DNA from: JAAFHB01 sp963677935
GTDB taxonomy: Bacteria; Bacteroidota; Bacteroidia; Bacteroidales; Prolixibacteraceae
Direction of reading: 5' to 3'
Length of the DNA: 64,000 bases
Assembly: GCA_963677935.2 (NCBI GenBank)
Contig: CAXXEH010000001.1
Location: forward strand, 434,001 to 498,000
Shown here: piece after piece, positions 53,028 through 62,279 of the stretch
Layout: the number at the start of each line of letters is the position of its first letter
Numbering within the stretch: the first letter of the stretch is position 1
Notes under the pieces: model-generated
The model's database searches: none
Told to the model about the DNA's origin: nothing
What the model saw: only the letters and a program-made list of their open reading frames with translations
Position numbers and translations under genes: made by a program

Positions 53028-53918
53028 TTATCCCTGATAAGTATTTATTCCAGAAGTTGTTACCGACCGATCAACCTTTTTTACGAGTCCCTGCAACACT
53101 TGCCCAGGACCCACTTCAGTAAACGATGCACATCCGTCAGCGATCATATTTCTGACCGTCTGGGTCCATCGTACTGGTGCTGTAAGCTGAGCGATGAGAT
53201 TTAACTTAATCATCTCCGGATCCGAAACAGGAGTTGCATTCACATTTTGGTAAACCGGACAAACAGGTGTAGTGAAAGTTGTGGAGTTAATTGCTTCGGC
53301 CAGTTCTGCGCGGGCAGGTTCCATCAGCGGTGAGTGGAATGCACCACCCACACTCAATTTTATAGCCCTTTTTGCACCGGCTTCCGTCAGTTTTGCACAA
53401 GCGATATCAATCCCTTGAATTGAACCAGAGATCACAAGCTGGCCCGGACAATTGTAATTCGCCGGTACAACCACTTCGTCAATGCCGCTGCAGATCTCCT
53501 CAACAATTTGGTCATCAAGACCTACGATGGCAGCCATCGTGGATGGCTCAGCCTCACACGCTTTTTGCATCGCCAAAGCCCGTTTCGAAACCAGCATGAG
53601 GCCATCTTCGAACGACAGTGCTCCGTTTGTTACAAGTGCAGAAAACTCACCGAGTGAATGTCCTGCTACCATATCAGGTTTAAAATCAGCTCCCAGCGTT
53701 TTTGCCAAAAGTACTGAATGGAGAAATATGGCAGGTTGGGTCACTTTGGTTTGCCTCAGATCCTCATCAGTACCATTGAACATGAGATCAGTAATGCGGA
53801 AACCAAGCAGCTGGTTCGCCCGTTCGAATAACTCACGTGCCATCGGTGAATTGTCATACAGGTCCTTACCCATTCCTACAAACTGGGCGCCCTGCCCTGG
53901 AAAAACATATGCCTTCAT
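53028..53918 (-). CDS. fabD: Malonyl-CoA:ACP transacylase
   Basis: The 296-residue protein has the nucleophilic Ser in AGHSLGEFSAL (Ser88) and the catalytic His in GGAFHSPLM. FPGQGAQFVGMG at the N-terminus forms the oxyanion-hole side. It loads malonate on acyl carrier protein for fatty-acid synthesis in the cytoplasm. It stands alone here, downstream of folE and separated from it by a terminator and its own TATCTTTG promoter element. Other fab genes are not in the window. Confidence 0.96.
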   Translation of the reverse strand: MKAYVFPGQGAQFVGMGKDLYDNSPMARELFERANQLLGFRITDLMFNGTDEDLRQTKVTQPAIFLHSVLLAKTLGADFKPDMVAGHSLGEFSALVTNGALSFEDGLMLVSKRALAMQKACEAEPSTMAAIVGLDDQIVEEICSGIDEVVVPANYNCPGQLVISGSIQGIDIACAKLTEAGAKRAIKLSVGGAFHSPLMEPARAELAEAINSTTFTTPVCPVYQNVNATPVSDPEMIKLNLIAQLTAPVRWTQTVRNMIADGCASFTEVGPGQVLQGLVKKVDRSVTTSGINTYQG

Positions 53919-53944
53919 AATTTAATGTTGTAAAATTTCGGGCA

Positions 53945-53952
53945 CAAAGATA
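53945..53952 (-). promoter_or_regulatory. Promoter -7 element of fabD
   Basis: The minus strand reads TATCTTTG (TAnnTTTG), 26 bp before the fabD start codon. No clear -33 element is seen at the normal distance, because the folE terminator occupies that place. Confidence 0.5.
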
Positions 53953-53977
53953 CAAAAAAAGGGCTCCCGCCCTTAAT
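53952..53977 (-). terminator. Intrinsic terminator after folE
   Basis: On the minus strand TTAAGGGC and GCCCTT form a short GC-rich stem around GGGA, followed by a run of seven T. It separates folE from fabD. Confidence 0.75.
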
Positions 53978-54001
53978 CGGATCAAATGACATTAAAACAA
54001 C

Positions 54002-54628
54002 TTAGGAGAGATCGGAGCTGATCAGCCTTATAAACTCCTGACGTGTAGCATCCTTCTGAAATGCACCTGTAAAATCGGATGTGGTGGTTACCGAATTCTG
54101 CTTTTCGATCCCCCTCATACTCATACACATATGCCTTGCCTCGATTACAACAGCTACCCCAAGTGGGTTCAGTGTATTTTGTATACACTCCTTAATTTGC
54201 ATCGTAAGACGTTCCTGAACCTGTAACCGTCGCGAATAGGCCTCAACCACCCGGGCGATCTTACTTAAACCGGTAATGTATCCGTTTGGAATATACGCGA
54301 CATACGCTTTTCCAAAAAACGGGAGAAGGTGGTGCTCGCACAGTGAGTAAATCTCAATGTCCTTTACGATCACCATCTGCCGGTAATCTTCCTTGAACAT
54401 GGCAGATTTAAGAATCTTCTCCGGATCCATATTATAACCCTGCGTGAGGAACTGCATCGCTTTCGAAATTCGGACAGGTGTTTTTATTAAACCTTCACGT
54501 TGGGTATCCTCGCCAAGCAATTTTAAAATCTCGTGGTAATGCTCCGCCATTTTCAAAATATTCTCCTTGTGATGAACCTCAACCTTACTATAACCCTCGT
54601 TATCCTTACTATTCAGGGAAAATTTCAT
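54002..54628 (-). CDS. folE: GTP cyclohydrolase I
   Basis: The 208-residue protein has the type IA zinc site: Cys and His in SLCEHHLLPFFG and the second Cys in EARHMCMSMRG. The SVTTTSDFTGAF end also matches. The enzyme opens the GTP ring to make dihydroneopterin triphosphate, the first step of folate and biopterin synthesis. The N-terminal 30 residues are charged and variable, as in many bacteria. No other folate genes are near. It is divergent from mqnB. Confidence 0.96.
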   Translation of the reverse strand: MKFSLNSKDNEGYSKVEVHHKENILKMAEHYHEILKLLGEDTQREGLIKTPVRISKAMQFLTQGYNMDPEKILKSAMFKEDYRQMVIVKDIEIYSLCEHHLLPFFGKAYVAYIPNGYITGLSKIARVVEAYSRRLQVQERLTMQIKECIQNTLNPLGVAVVIEARHMCMSMRGIEKQNSVTTTSDFTGAFQKDATRQEFIRLISSDLS

Positions 54629-54870
54629 AAAATATCTATTTAACTATTCTAAACCTTAACATATTACCCCCCTCAAAAGTTTACCGGGAATTTTTCGGCT
54701 TTATGTCAATTTTTACTAATAAAAATCACCAATACCGGTTTAACCGGTTAATCAATGAAAAAAAAATAATAACTAACCATCTAGAAAACTTTTTTACTTA
54801 TTCTTCGTACAAAAGAACAAAATTTTTAAACCGATTTACTAAAAAGAACCCAATTGTAAATAAACAATCT

Positions 54871-54900
54871 GTTTGTTTAACGAAACGATATTATACTTTT
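54871..54900 (+). promoter_or_regulatory. Promoter of the futalosine hydrolase gene
   Basis: TTTG (54871-54874) and TACTTTTG (54893-54900) are separated by 18 bp, the spacing of a full Bacteroidota -33/-7 promoter. Transcription should start near 54907. This supports the ATG at 54931 over an in-frame codon at 54703. Confidence 0.75.
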
Positions 54901-54930
54901 GTAAATTATCATTTATTGAATTCATCACTG

Positions 54931-55623
54931 ATGAAAATTCTTTTTGTAGGAGCAACATGTTTTGAACTTTATCAATTTTTCGAGAACCTTAAAGAAGCCC
55001 CCAATAATACAGGCCCGGTGTTCCACTATAAATGGCACGATCTTGATATTGATCTTATTATCACAGGAATAGGAACTACATTTACAACCTATTTTCTTAC
55101 GAAGGCACTGAATCTTTGTAATTACGACCTTGTGATTAACGCAGGAATTGCCGGAAGTTTCAGAGACGAACTCTCCATTGGTACAGTTGTTAATGTTAGA
55201 AGTGAACAATTCTGCGACTTTGGAATTGAAGACGGGGATCAGATTAAAACAATTTTTGATGCCGGTTTCGCAGATCCGGATGAAAAACCTTTCCACAATT
55301 GCAAACTGGTCAACCCGCACAGGTATGAAAATCTGGCACTTACCGAAGTTCATGGAGTTACAGGAAACATTAGCCATGGAACAACTACAAGTATTAACAG
55401 AATAAAACAGGCGTTCGATCCCGATATTGAGTCGATGGAAGGAGCTGCGATCTTCTATGTCTGTCTTCTTGAGAAGGTTCCTTTTCTCGAAATCAGGGCA
55501 ATCTCCAACTTTGTTGATATTCGGGACACCGAAAAATGGGATATCCCTACTGCACTGGAAAACCTCACCAATGAACTTTTCAGGTTTCTCCGTAAATTTG
55601 CAAATATTAAACAAATTTCCTGA
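54931..55623 (+). CDS. mqnB: Futalosine hydrolase
   Basis: The protein of about 230 residues belongs to the nucleoside phosphorylase fold. LVINAGIAGSF binds the base side, and SMEGAAIFYVC gives the conserved Glu that binds the ribose. IRAISNFVDIRD matches MqnB more closely than adenosylhomocysteine nucleosidases. It cleaves futalosine or a similar nucleoside in the alternative menaquinone pathway. The start at 54931 follows a good promoter, and the longer in-frame extension (54703 on) would lie upstream of it. No other mqn gene is in the window. Confidence 0.82.
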   Translation: MKILFVGATCFELYQFFENLKEAPNNTGPVFHYKWHDLDIDLIITGIGTTFTTYFLTKALNLCNYDLVINAGIAGSFRDELSIGTVVNVRSEQFCDFGIEDGDQIKTIFDAGFADPDEKPFHNCKLVNPHRYENLALTEVHGVTGNISHGTTTSINRIKQAFDPDIESMEGAAIFYVCLLEKVPFLEIRAISNFVDIRDTEKWDIPTALENLTNELFRFLRKFANIKQIS

Positions 55624-55751
55624 CCGAAAAAAGAATAGCTGCTTCTGATATCTTAAGTCCTGACTTTGGTGTAATCATCAAAATCAGGGAAGATCTGTAG
55701 TTTATTAAGAATTTCCGTCTCGATTTGGCGAGTTGCCAACAAAAAGGATTT

Positions 55752-58127
55752 TTATTCCAAAATCACCCTGAAATTTTTATCAAACATCAACCGGCCATCC
55801 CTTTTCAACCCACCGTCAGCCACAAAACCATTGATCCTGGCTGTTTTTCCTTTCAAAATCAACTGCTCCATATGGCTTTCGGATAATCCCTTTCCCATAA
55901 AGACAAATGGAACACGCAATTGGCAACCGTTGCGAAATGCGGAGCATCCCCAGGCCGACTTTCCTTTCACAATCAATCCATTTTTGCACTGTGGACAACG
56001 TAACTCTGCAGCCGCCTTTGATTCAAACATAAGAGAAAAGTCGCTATTAAACAGCAAATTACCGGAAACAATTTTCCCGTCTGAGTGTGTAACTGTAATC
56101 TCGCTACTTCTCCCTTTTCGGCACAAGGCTTTGACATTACTGTCACTTAACCTCTTCCCTTCATAGTCAAACGGAAGTCTAAAATCGCATCCATCCCGGT
56201 AGGCAGTACATCCCCAGGAGTTTTTCCCTTTCACAACCTCCCCTTTTTTGCATCTGGGGCACACCATCGAATCGTTCACCTCCGGAGATTTGGTTCTGCT
56301 CTTTTTTTCAGTTTTTATGACCGTTTCAGGTATTACCTTCTCTTCACGGGCAACTACCGTAATTGTCTTACCAACTGATTGTTTTACCTGTTGGACAATT
56401 TCAGAAACCATCTCCTTCAATTCAACCATGAATGCTGAAATTTCGTATTCTCCCTGTTCAATCTGTCTCAGTTTCTTTTCCCAGATACCCGTCAGTTCAG
56501 CCGATTTTAACAGTTCGTTTTCGATAATCTGGATTAACTCAATCCCGGTAGGATTGGCCACAATTTTTTTCTTATCCCGATAGATATATTTGCGTCGGAA
56601 AAGCGTTTCGATAATATTTGCCCGTGTCGAAGGACGACCAATGCCATTTTGTTTTAAAAGGTCACGAAGTTCTTCATCATCGACATTTTTTCCGGCGGTT
56701 TCCATTGCCCTAAGCAATGTGGCCTCGGTATAATGTTTGGGAGGTTGTGTCATCTTTTCTGACAATTCGGGCTCATGTGGCCCATGCTCCCCTCTTAAAA
56801 ATACAGGGAGAATATTTTCGTCTGCAGAAGCTTTTCCTGAATCGTCCTTGCAAACTACCCTCCAGCCAGGTTCCAGAATCTGTTTACCTGTTGCCTTAAA
56901 CTCCACCTTGTTGACCTCTCCCAAAACGGATACATTCGAAACTTTACAATCGGGATAAAAAACGCAGATAAAACGGCGTGTAACCATATCATAGACTTTT
57001 CGCTCGTCAGGGGTCAGCGAATTGGATAATACTCCGGTTGGAATGATGGCATGGTGATCAGTAATTTTTTTATCATCAAATATTTTAGGCGACTTTTTGA
57101 TCTTTGTCAGAAGCAGTGGCGCTGTATATTCTTGATAGGTAGTTAATTTCGAGAGTATACCAGGGACCTTTGGATAGATATCTTCCGAAAGGTAGGTCGT
57201 ATCGACACGTGGATAAGTAGTAAGTTTTTTCTCATATAAACTTTGAATTAAACGTAGCGTCTCTTCGGCAGTGAATCCGAAACGTCGGTTACCATCTACC
57301 TGGAGGGAGGTAAGATCGAAAAGCCTTGGAGGGGCCTCGGCGCCTGTTTTTCTCTCATATGAGATGACATAAAATTCATAGCCGCTAATCTCAGCCAATT
57401 TAACCGACCCCTCTTCCACAGAAGCAAACCGACCAGCAGTGGCAGAAAAGATCACCTCACGGTATTTTGTTTTAAGTTCCCAGTAAGGCTCAGGTTTAAA
57501 GTTGTCGATTTCGAGCTGACGTTTTACAATTAACGAAAGTGTGGGTGTTTGAACTCTTCCAATAGATAGCACCTGCTTATTCTGACCGTATTTAAGGGTA
57601 TAAAGCCGTGTGGCATTCATGCCAAGCAACCAGTCGCCGATGGCCCTGGCGCTCCCGGCAGCATACAGATTATCAAATTCACGACCATCACGTAAATGAT
57701 CAAATCCCTCCTTTATCGCCTCTTCGGTCAATGATGAGATCCATAACCGCTTTAGTGGTTTATTATTTCCGGCTTTGGAGAGAACCCATCGTTGGATTAA
57801 TTCACCCTCCTGGCCTGCATCACCGCAATTAATCACCTCATCAGCATGATTCACAAGCTTTTCGATGATACCGAACTGTTTTTTAACGCCATTATCGTTA
57901 ATCAGCTTAATACCAAATTTTTCCGGCAACATCGGGAGCATCCGCATATCCCATGTTTTCCATTTATCGGTATAGTCGTGTGGCTCCTTTAAGGTACAAA
58001 GATGGCCAAATGTCCAGGTCACCTGATAACCGTTTCCTTCATAATAGCCATCCATCCGGTTTTTAGCCCCGATAATTGCAGCAATTTCTTTAGCAACACT
58101 CGGTTTTTCAGCAATACAAACTCTCAC
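55752..58127 (-). CDS. topB: DNA topoisomerase III (type IA)
   Basis: The 791-residue protein has the N-terminal Toprim domain (CIAEKPSVAKEIAAIIG, with the acidic set in NCGDAGQEGELI), the active-site Tyr in TTYPRVDTTYLS and the GIGRPSTRANIIETL motif of the gate. The C-terminus has two zinc-ribbon-like repeats (CPRCKKGEVV and CPQCKNGLIV). The enzyme decatenates DNA through single-strand passage. Bacteroidota often carry several topB copies, some on integrative elements, but no mobility genes are nearby here. Confidence 0.93.
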   Translation of the reverse strand: MRVCIAEKPSVAKEIAAIIGAKNRMDGYYEGNGYQVTWTFGHLCTLKEPHDYTDKWKTWDMRMLPMLPEKFGIKLINDNGVKKQFGIIEKLVNHADEVINCGDAGQEGELIQRWVLSKAGNNKPLKRLWISSLTEEAIKEGFDHLRDGREFDNLYAAGSARAIGDWLLGMNATRLYTLKYGQNKQVLSIGRVQTPTLSLIVKRQLEIDNFKPEPYWELKTKYREVIFSATAGRFASVEEGSVKLAEISGYEFYVISYERKTGAEAPPRLFDLTSLQVDGNRRFGFTAEETLRLIQSLYEKKLTTYPRVDTTYLSEDIYPKVPGILSKLTTYQEYTAPLLLTKIKKSPKIFDDKKITDHHAIIPTGVLSNSLTPDERKVYDMVTRRFICVFYPDCKVSNVSVLGEVNKVEFKATGKQILEPGWRVVCKDDSGKASADENILPVFLRGEHGPHEPELSEKMTQPPKHYTEATLLRAMETAGKNVDDEELRDLLKQNGIGRPSTRANIIETLFRRKYIYRDKKKIVANPTGIELIQIIENELLKSAELTGIWEKKLRQIEQGEYEISAFMVELKEMVSEIVQQVKQSVGKTITVVAREEKVIPETVIKTEKKSRTKSPEVNDSMVCPRCKKGEVVKGKNSWGCTAYRDGCDFRLPFDYEGKRLSDSNVKALCRKGRSSEITVTHSDGKIVSGNLLFNSDFSLMFESKAAAELRCPQCKNGLIVKGKSAWGCSAFRNGCQLRVPFVFMGKGLSESHMEQLILKGKTARINGFVADGGLKRDGRLMFDKNFRVILE

Positions 58128-58150
58128 GTTTTCAATTTCAGTTCAAGGAT

Positions 58151-58158
58151 CAAAAGTA
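58151..58158 (-). promoter_or_regulatory. Promoter -7 element of topB
   Basis: The minus strand reads TACTTTTG (TAnnTTTG), 23 bp before the topB start codon. No strong -33 element is visible. Confidence 0.5.
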
Positions 58159-58244
58159 GTTTTCTTTGGCAGGAAAGGGAAACCAGATTCAAAATTTATT
58201 AGGGATGACCGGTATTCCAATCGAATTACCACAATCAAATATTG

Positions 58245-58252
58245 TAAATTTG
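58245..58252 (+). promoter_or_regulatory. Promoter -7 element before the PL8 remnant
   Basis: TAAATTTG matches TAnnTTTG and lies 32 bp before the ATG at 58285. It suggests that the shortened gene may still be transcribed. Confidence 0.45.
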
Positions 58253-58284
58253 TCATTATTAGTAAAGGTAATCATGAAACCATC

Positions 58285-59496
58285 ATGAGCAAAAGCTCGC
58301 TAAAGAAGATGGAAATGCTGAAGAATAATCTCCCTGACCAGGAGCTTTCAGACGGACTAAAAATTCTTAACAGGGCTAAAATGGGACTAACTGGTCAGAA
58401 TAAAGTCTGGCTGGCACAAAATGTGATCTACACGAGTCTATTAACCAATAATTATATATCAATTGAGCTCACATCAAAATCAATTTCAGAGGAGATTATG
58501 ATCACAGAAAGAGAAGGGATTCAGCCCGATTTTTCGTTCCATCAGCATGGACCTCAACAACAGTTTGGCAATTATGGACTCGCCTTTGCTACAGACATGT
58601 GCAATTGGGCTAATTTTTTCGCCGGAACACCATTCTCTTTTGATCAGCCAAAAATAGAGAATCTGCGTAATTATCTGTTAAACGGGCTCAAATGGGTAGT
58701 ATGGAAAGATATATTTGATATCAGTGCGTGTGGAAGGCAGCTTTTCCCCAATACACAAACGGAGAAAGCCCGGATGCTGGCAGGTGTCTATAAAACATTT
58801 TCAAAGGTGGACACCCTCTTAAAGACACAATATGGTGCTGCACTTGACAATTTCGAAGGGAATATCCATTTCTGGCGCTCGGACATGACCATTCATCGTC
58901 GCACCGGATTTTACAGCTCAGTAAGAATGGCCTCGAACCGAGTGGTGGGGGCCGAATCGTGGTTCTTTTTTGATGATGCAATCATATGCCTCGGAGCAGG
59001 TATAAAAACCAACCAGAACAAAATAGTCGCAACTACGGTGAATCAAAGTTTTCTGAAAGGCGAAGTTCTGATTTCACAAAACGGGAAATCTTCAGTTTTG
59101 AATATGGGCATGCATAAATTTCAAAAGGTTAATTGGGTCATACATGACAACTGGGGCTATTCCTTTCCCGGCATGGCAAAACTGAACATTGAAAACGAGA
59201 CCCGGACCGGTGCGTGGAGCTATGTTATGGGTCCAATGTCCGACAAATTAATAAACACAACGATCTTTCAATTGTGGTTTGATCATGGAACCAGGCCTCA
59301 GAATGGAAGTTATTCCTATATCGTACTCCCGGGAGCATCGCCGGATAATATTGAAAAGTTAGCTGCCGAGTTTGAAATCATCTCCAATACGGAGGAGCAG
59401 CAATCGGTCAAATCCAAAAATGGAGCAATCAGCGGAATAGTTTTTTATCAGAAAGGATCTGACAACGATATCGGTTATGCTCCCAAAAGAGGGTGA
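58285..59496 (+). pseudogene. Broken PL8 (chondroitin AC lyase-like) gene
   Basis: The 403-residue frame aligns with chondroitin AC lyases of about 700 residues. FHQHGPQQQFGNYGLAF keeps the catalytic His and Tyr, and NGSYSYIVLPG comes from the C-terminal sandwich. Missing are the signal peptide and first 150 or so residues, a block of about 85 residues between NRVVGAES and WFFFDDAI that should carry the catalytic Glu, and the last 90 or so residues. The frame is nevertheless open. It is probably an inactive remnant, although a promoter element precedes it. Its end overlaps the upstream region of the TonB-like gene. Confidence 0.8.
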
Positions 59497-59589
59497 AGCT
59501 GGCAGAACAATCACCATTCAATAGCATTTATTGTTTATTATATGGCAAATGGGATAATATTCCGGCTGCTTTATTTATTTTATATTGCT

Positions 59590-59597
59590 TATTTTTG
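59590..59597 (+). promoter_or_regulatory. Possible promoter -7 element of the TonB-like gene
   Basis: TATTTTTG matches TAnnTTTG but lies only 9 bp before the ATG at 59607, which would give an almost leaderless transcript. No -33 element is clear. Confidence 0.3.
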
Positions 59598-59606
59598 CCC
59601 GCGCAA

Positions 59607-60368
59607 ATGAGAAAAATAAACGAAATATATAAACACAATATCTACGGGGTAATTGCCACGCTGGTCTTCCATATCCTCATTTTAGTTTTCCTGCTTCTTT
59701 CTCAATTGGAATTAAGTGATCCTGCACCTCAGGATACCGTTGTTTTAGACTTGTCGGAACTGGAAACAAAGCTACCCGAGCCGGAAAAGGAGAAGAAACC
59801 AATGCAGGAAGCAGCTCCGGCTGCAACACAAAAAATGGCGGGGTTAAATAAGTTAAACTCGAATCGGGCCGTCAACGATGCAGCGAAGGGATCTGACAGC
59901 CATGCGACTCAATCGAACGACCCATTTTTCGACAAAGCCTATAATAATGAGATCGCCGCAGCAAAAAAGCTCGTAAGTGATGTGAACCAAACGCTTTCAA
60001 AAAAAATTCCTGAGATTGGCGATATCCCAATGCCCGTCGATAATACAGAGGGGAAAACACGTGAAGAGGTTAAACAATCGAACTTTAAAGGAAAATCAAA
60101 TATTCACTATTCGCTTGAAAACCGCTACCATGCGATATTGCCCATTCCCGTTTATCTGGCAGAAGGTGGCGGTGAGGTAATCGTTGATATTGTCGTTGGT
60201 CGTGATGGAAAAGTGCTGAGAGCTGAACCCCGGTCAAACCCCAATATCAACGATATGACCATTATGGCTTATGCCAAACAGGCTGCAGAGAAAACCTGGT
60301 TTAATGATGATCCTAAAGCACCTGAAAAACAAAAAGGGACAATTACCTATCTTTTCCTGGCACAATAG
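59607..60368 (+). CDS. TonB-like energy transducer protein
   Basis: The protein of about 253 residues has one N-terminal transmembrane segment (VIATLVFHILILVFLLLSQL), a charged Pro/Glu/Lys-rich linker (LPEPEKEKKP), and a C-terminal domain with GGGEVIVDIVVGRDGKVLRA and QKGTITYLFLAQ. This matches TonB-type C-termini, which contact outer-membrane receptors. The ATG at 59607 is chosen because the upstream in-frame region overlaps the broken lyase gene. No exbB or exbD is adjacent. Confidence 0.78.
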   Translation: MRKINEIYKHNIYGVIATLVFHILILVFLLLSQLELSDPAPQDTVVLDLSELETKLPEPEKEKKPMQEAAPAATQKMAGLNKLNSNRAVNDAAKGSDSHATQSNDPFFDKAYNNEIAAAKKLVSDVNQTLSKKIPEIGDIPMPVDNTEGKTREEVKQSNFKGKSNIHYSLENRYHAILPIPVYLAEGGGEVIVDIVVGRDGKVLRAEPRSNPNINDMTIMAYAKQAAEKTWFNDDPKAPEKQKGTITYLFLAQ

Positions 60369-60396
60369 AAGTAAAGCATGTAATGTCTAAAATACA

Positions 60397-60434
60397 AAAG
60401 GGGAAATGCCACTGTTGAAAGGCACATTCCCCTT
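60397..60434. terminator. Bidirectional terminator between convergent genes
   Basis: AAAGGGGAAATGCC can pair with GGCACATTCCCCTTT, with one or two mismatches, around a 10-nt loop. An A-run lies on one side and a T-rich stretch on the other. It serves the TonB-like gene (plus) and the DHOD-like gene (minus). Confidence 0.75.
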
Positions 60435-60470
60435 TGTTTGCATATTATATTTTGCAATTTACATTTTGAA

Positions 60471-61466
60471 CTAAATGAAATTACGGAAGTGCTTCATAAA
60501 CTGTACCCGCTCCCAGGCAGCCGGATTACCACTGTTGGTTTGACTTAAACGTCCCCGGAACTCCTCGATGGATTTAAATTCGTGTGCAACCATCCATTTT
60601 GTAAGCTCTTCGGTCATTTTGCCAATCTGATCCAAATCATGAATATACAATGAGGAAACAACCTGGCAAGCCTTTGCTCCTGCCAGAATTTGCTTAATTA
60701 GACCGGCACCGTCATGGATTCCTGTCGATGCAGAAATGTCGCAATTCACACGTCCCGAAAGGATAGAAACCCAACGCAGCGTATTCCCCAGATCAGATGG
60801 TGAGCTAAGTACAAATCCGGAGGAGATTACGAGTTGATTGATGTCAATATCGGGTAACCACGAACGGTTAAACAGGACCATTCCATCGACCCCGGCCTGA
60901 TCGATATATTCGGCATACCGGATCAAATTCGATTGAAATGCGCTGATTTTCAAGGCAACAGGAATCTTCAGGCACCCTTTCACCTTCGAAATGATTTCCA
61001 GGGTCGACTCCAACACCTCTTTCTCTCCGCGCAAATTATCCGAAGGGAGGAAAAAAAGGTTGAGCTCCAGCGCATCGGCGCCTGCCTTTTCAATCTCTTT
61101 GGCAAAATAGGTCCATTTCTGTGAACTCACGCAATTAATACTAGCGATTACGGGAATTCCTACGGCCTTTTTTGATTCGGTGATCAACTGCAGATAGTTA
61201 ATCAAAATATCCTCTTTTACAATTGTTTCCATATAATCCATTGTCTCCGGAAAGACAAAATTCCGATTCGTCATGGTATGGATGGTCTCTTCCATCTCCA
61301 TAATGATCTCCTCCTCAAAAAGTGATTTCAATACAACCGCACCAGCTCCCCTTGCTTCGAGATGAACGATCTTCGCGACAGTATCGGTAAGTCCGCTGCT
61401 TCCAATTATAATCGGATTTTTTAGCTGAAGCCCTAAATAGCTTGTTGACAAATCAGGCATTTCCAT
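60471..61466 (-). CDS. Dihydroorotate dehydrogenase-like protein
   Basis: The 331-residue FMN-binding TIM barrel has the N-terminal STSYLGLQLKNPIIIGSSGL, the central VIASINCVSSQKWTYFAKEI and DALELNLFFLP, and the C-terminal GGA-like phosphate region ending near LAGAKACQVVSSLYI. It belongs to the dihydroorotate dehydrogenase superfamily but differs from true PyrD in its substrate loop. It more likely reduces another substrate (NCBI-style name: dihydroorotate dehydrogenase-like protein). The start may be Met 1 or 3. Confidence 0.82.
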   Translation of the reverse strand: MEMPDLSTSYLGLQLKNPIIIGSSGLTDTVAKIVHLEARGAGAVVLKSLFEEEIIMEMEETIHTMTNRNFVFPETMDYMETIVKEDILINYLQLITESKKAVGIPVIASINCVSSQKWTYFAKEIEKAGADALELNLFFLPSDNLRGEKEVLESTLEIISKVKGCLKIPVALKISAFQSNLIRYAEYIDQAGVDGMVLFNRSWLPDIDINQLVISSGFVLSSPSDLGNTLRWVSILSGRVNCDISASTGIHDGAGLIKQILAGAKACQVVSSLYIHDLDQIGKMTEELTKWMVAHEFKSIEEFRGRLSQTNSGNPAAWERVQFMKHFRNFI

Positions 61467-61831
61467 TGCATTTAATATTTTAAAGTCTTAATAATTCACT
61501 AGTTAACAATCACTGGTAGTAACCGGATACTCAATTAATACCAGCAGCAAGTTAAATTAAAAGTTTGAATTACCAATTGTATTTTTGAATCACCGTCATT
61601 TTGGATTATTATTCGCCCTGAGCTGAATCTTGTGGTGAACCTAATATTACCGGATTTTTTTACGATAAAAAATTCTGCCAGGGCAATATTAGCGTTATAT
61701 TTGAACTCGATCTGGAATTAGCATATCTGGCGTTGATATGATCAGGTGATTCTGCCATGTTCCGGTCTCCTCTTAACGAAATGAAGGAAAATATTACTGA
61801 AAACTGAAATCAGAATTAAAGACAATTAAGT
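61467..61831. other. Intergenic region, divergent promoters expected
   Basis: The 365-bp gap separates the minus-strand DHOD-like gene from the plus-strand copZ-like gene. It is AT-rich and has no terminator, RNA gene or repeat copy that I can recognise. Promoters for both directions should lie here, but no clear TAnnTTTG element was found. Confidence 0.6.
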
Positions 61832-62041
61832 ATGACCAACAAGACTTATTTAATAGCTGGTATGACTTGTAATCACTGCAAGTCACGCGTTGAAAAGAGT
61901 ATAAAAACCATCGCCGGAGTCGATGAGGTAACTGCCGATCCCGTAAGCGGAAAGGTGAATGTTTCGGGTAGCGAAGTCGATCAGCTTAAGATAAAGGAAC
62001 TGATTGAAGATGCCGGCTATCAGTTTATGGGAGAAGCATAA
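61832..62041 (+). CDS. copZ: Copper chaperone-like heavy-metal-associated domain protein
   Basis: The 69-residue protein is one HMA domain: TYLIAGMTCNHCKSRVEKSI has the metal-binding M-x-C-x-x-C, followed by the usual beta-alpha-beta pattern and VTADPVSGKVNVSG. Such proteins carry Cu(I) or similar ions to transporting ATPases. No ATPase or regulator is adjacent, so it may act on a partner encoded elsewhere. Confidence 0.9.
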   Translation: MTNKTYLIAGMTCNHCKSRVEKSIKTIAGVDEVTADPVSGKVNVSGSEVDQLKIKELIEDAGYQFMGEA

Positions 62042-62045
62042 TTTA

Positions 62046-62279
62046 ATGATGAGTCCCGATCCAAACCTGTTGGTACAACTAACCCAGATACAGATGCCCT
62101 TTGGAAGATATAAGGGTACCCTTTTGTGTGACCTGCCTGTTTCGTATCTTGAGTGGTTCGAACAGAAAGGTTTTCCTGAAGGCAAACTGGGAATTTTGTT
62201 ACAAACTATTTACGAAATTAAGCTGAATGGCCTTGAGTATTTACTTAATCCACTACGCAAAAGCAGGTTTAAACGATGA
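62046..62279 (+). CDS. DUF3820 family small protein
   Basis: The protein of about 77 residues reads MPFGRYKGTLLCDLPVSYLEWF and GFPEGKLGILLQTIYEIKLNG, the core of DUF3820 (putative quorum-sensing-regulated metabolism factor family). The PFGRYKG motif is typical. The ATG at 62046 is preferred because upstream in-frame codons overlap copZ. It overlaps the next gene by four bases. The function of the family is unknown. Confidence 0.78.
   Translation: MMSPDPNLLVQLTQIQMPFGRYKGTLLCDLPVSYLEWFEQKGFPEGKLGILLQTIYEIKLNGLEYLLNPLRKSRFKR

Noticed and set aside
54733..54750. Palindrome ACCGGTTTAACCGGT between folE and mqnB as an operator
   Set aside because: It is imperfect, found once, and no regulator or second site supports it.
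54703..54930. N-terminal extension of the futalosine hydrolase
   Set aside because: A good promoter lies inside it and its translation is lysine/asparagine-rich without family similarity.
55752..58127. topB as a sign of an integrative element
   Set aside because: No integrase, relaxase or transfer genes lie nearby, so it is best treated as a chromosomal gene.
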